Positions 5,512-6,046 of a stretch of 6,046 nt of DNA are shown here, one piece after another. Source of the DNA: an uncultured Cetobacterium sp. (GTDB lineage: Bacteria; Fusobacteriota; Fusobacteriia; Fusobacteriales; Fusobacteriaceae); assembly GCA_900766645.1 (NCBI GenBank), contig CAAFWD010000088.1:1-6046 (forward strand), given 5' to 3'. Both the position numbers and the translations under genes were made by a program. How positions within the stretch are numbered: position 1 is the first letter of the stretch; each line of letters starts with the position of its first letter. The notes beneath the pieces were generated by a model, which worked only from the letters and a program-made list of their open reading frames with translations, was not told the origin of the DNA and made no database searches.

Positions 5512-6046
5512 TTATTTTGTTGTATTTTTCTTTTTAAAATCTCTTTTTGTATTTTGTTTAAAATCTTTTTTAAAAGGTTTTTTAGTTTTTTCTCCGTTTC
5601 CTTTTTTCTCTGATTTTCCATCTTTTTCAGAGTTTTGAGTTCTCTGTGGTCTTGGAGGTCTTTGTGGTTTTACAAATTTCTTAGGATTTTTTTCCATTTT
5701 TCCATGAATCTCAGCAAATTGGATTCCATTTGTTTTTATAATATCATCTAATATTTTTTTATCTTCAGCAGATGCAAAAGAGATAACATTTCCGTTTCTA
5801 TTAGCTCTTCCAGTTCTTCCACTTCTGTGAGTAAAAGCTTCAGCAGTTCTTGGAAGATCAAAGTTTATAACATGAGAAACTTGAGGAATATCAAGACCTC
5901 TAGCAGCAATATCTGTAGCCACTAAAATATTATACTTTCCACTTCTAAATCCAGATAATGCCTCATCTCTTTGATTTTGAGATAGATTTCCTTGGAAGTG
6001 TACAGCTTTAAATCCTTTAGCAACTAAGATTTTACTTAGGTACTTA
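5512..6046 (-). CDS. DEAD-box ATP-dependent RNA helicase, C-terminal part (5' end beyond window)
   Basis: Cytoplasmic ATP-dependent RNA helicase of the RhlE/DeaD type, which unwinds RNA duplexes in ribosome assembly, mRNA decay or cold adaptation. Only the last 177 residues are in the window; the frame is open to the right edge, so the Q motif, Walker A and DEAD box lie outside. Visible are part of the second RecA domain: HFQGNLSQNQRDEAL (16-30 of the visible part), FRSGKYNILVATDIAARGLD (motif V region, 33-52) and HRSGRTGR (motif VI, 69-76). From about residue 125 the protein becomes a low-complexity Lys/Arg/Pro/Gln-rich tail, typical of the RNA-binding extensions of these helicases. An internal GTG at 5922 is not the start, since the conserved domain continues upstream of it in frame. 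The gene ends in TAA 7 nt before its terminator and is probably unrelated in function to the downstream operon. Confidence 0.93.
   Translation of the reverse strand, partial: KYLSKILVAKGFKAVHFQGNLSQNQRDEALSGFRSGKYNILVATDIAARGLDIPQVSHVINFDLPRTAEAFTHRSGRTGRANRNGNVISFASAEDKKILDDIIKTNGIQFAEIHGKMEKNPKKFVKPQRPPRPQRTQNSEKDGKSEKKGNGEKTKKPFKKDFKQNTKRDFKKKNTTK

Noticed and set aside
5512..5922. A 136-residue gene starting at GTG 5922
   Set aside because: The helicase domain continues in frame upstream through motif V and beyond to the window edge, so this is an internal codon of a longer gene.

Overview
This is a compact, AT-rich bacterial window in which every recognisable gene lies on the minus strand. 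Transcription therefore runs from right (6046) to left (1). Low GC, AT-ending codons, AGA arginine codons, strong purine-rich ribosome binding sites and the style of the proteins suggest Fusobacteriota (Fusobacterium or Cetobacterium type). A low-GC Firmicute is the main alternative. This assignment is inferred from composition and family resemblance only.

Layout in transcription order: (1) 6046-5512, the C-terminal 177 residues of a DEAD-box RNA helicase with a basic tail, entering from outside the window and ending at an intrinsic terminator (about 5460-5504). (2) A gene-free stretch of about 240 bp holding that terminator, then a textbook sigma-70 promoter (TTGACA, 17 bp, TATAAT) and an AT-rich leader of about 130 nt. 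(3) A tightly packed operon of at least six genes: a family-2 glycosyltransferase (TIGR04283 type), a DUF2064/TIGR04282 transferase, an aminoglycoside/choline-kinase-fold phosphotransferase, a nucleoside hydrolase of a divergent subtype, a YnjB-family lipoprotein substrate-binding protein, and an ABC permease that runs off the left edge. The genes overlap, abut, or are separated by at most 31 bp, so co-transcription and translational coupling are likely.

The operon joins an ABC importer to a nucleoside-cleaving enzyme, a small-molecule kinase and a paired glycosyl/nucleotidyl-type transferase module. That transferase pair was originally defined by its association with radical-SAM/selenodomain proteins and is now annotated as arsenosugar-associated. 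Together the genes look like a pathway for importing and remodelling a ribosylated or glycosylated small molecule. The substrate is unknown and cannot be read from the sequence. Two enzymes depart from family signatures at active-site positions: the kinase has Asn/Glu where His/Asp is usual, and the hydrolase has a longer metal-binding loop and Trp where His is usual. This makes the cluster the most interesting part of the window.
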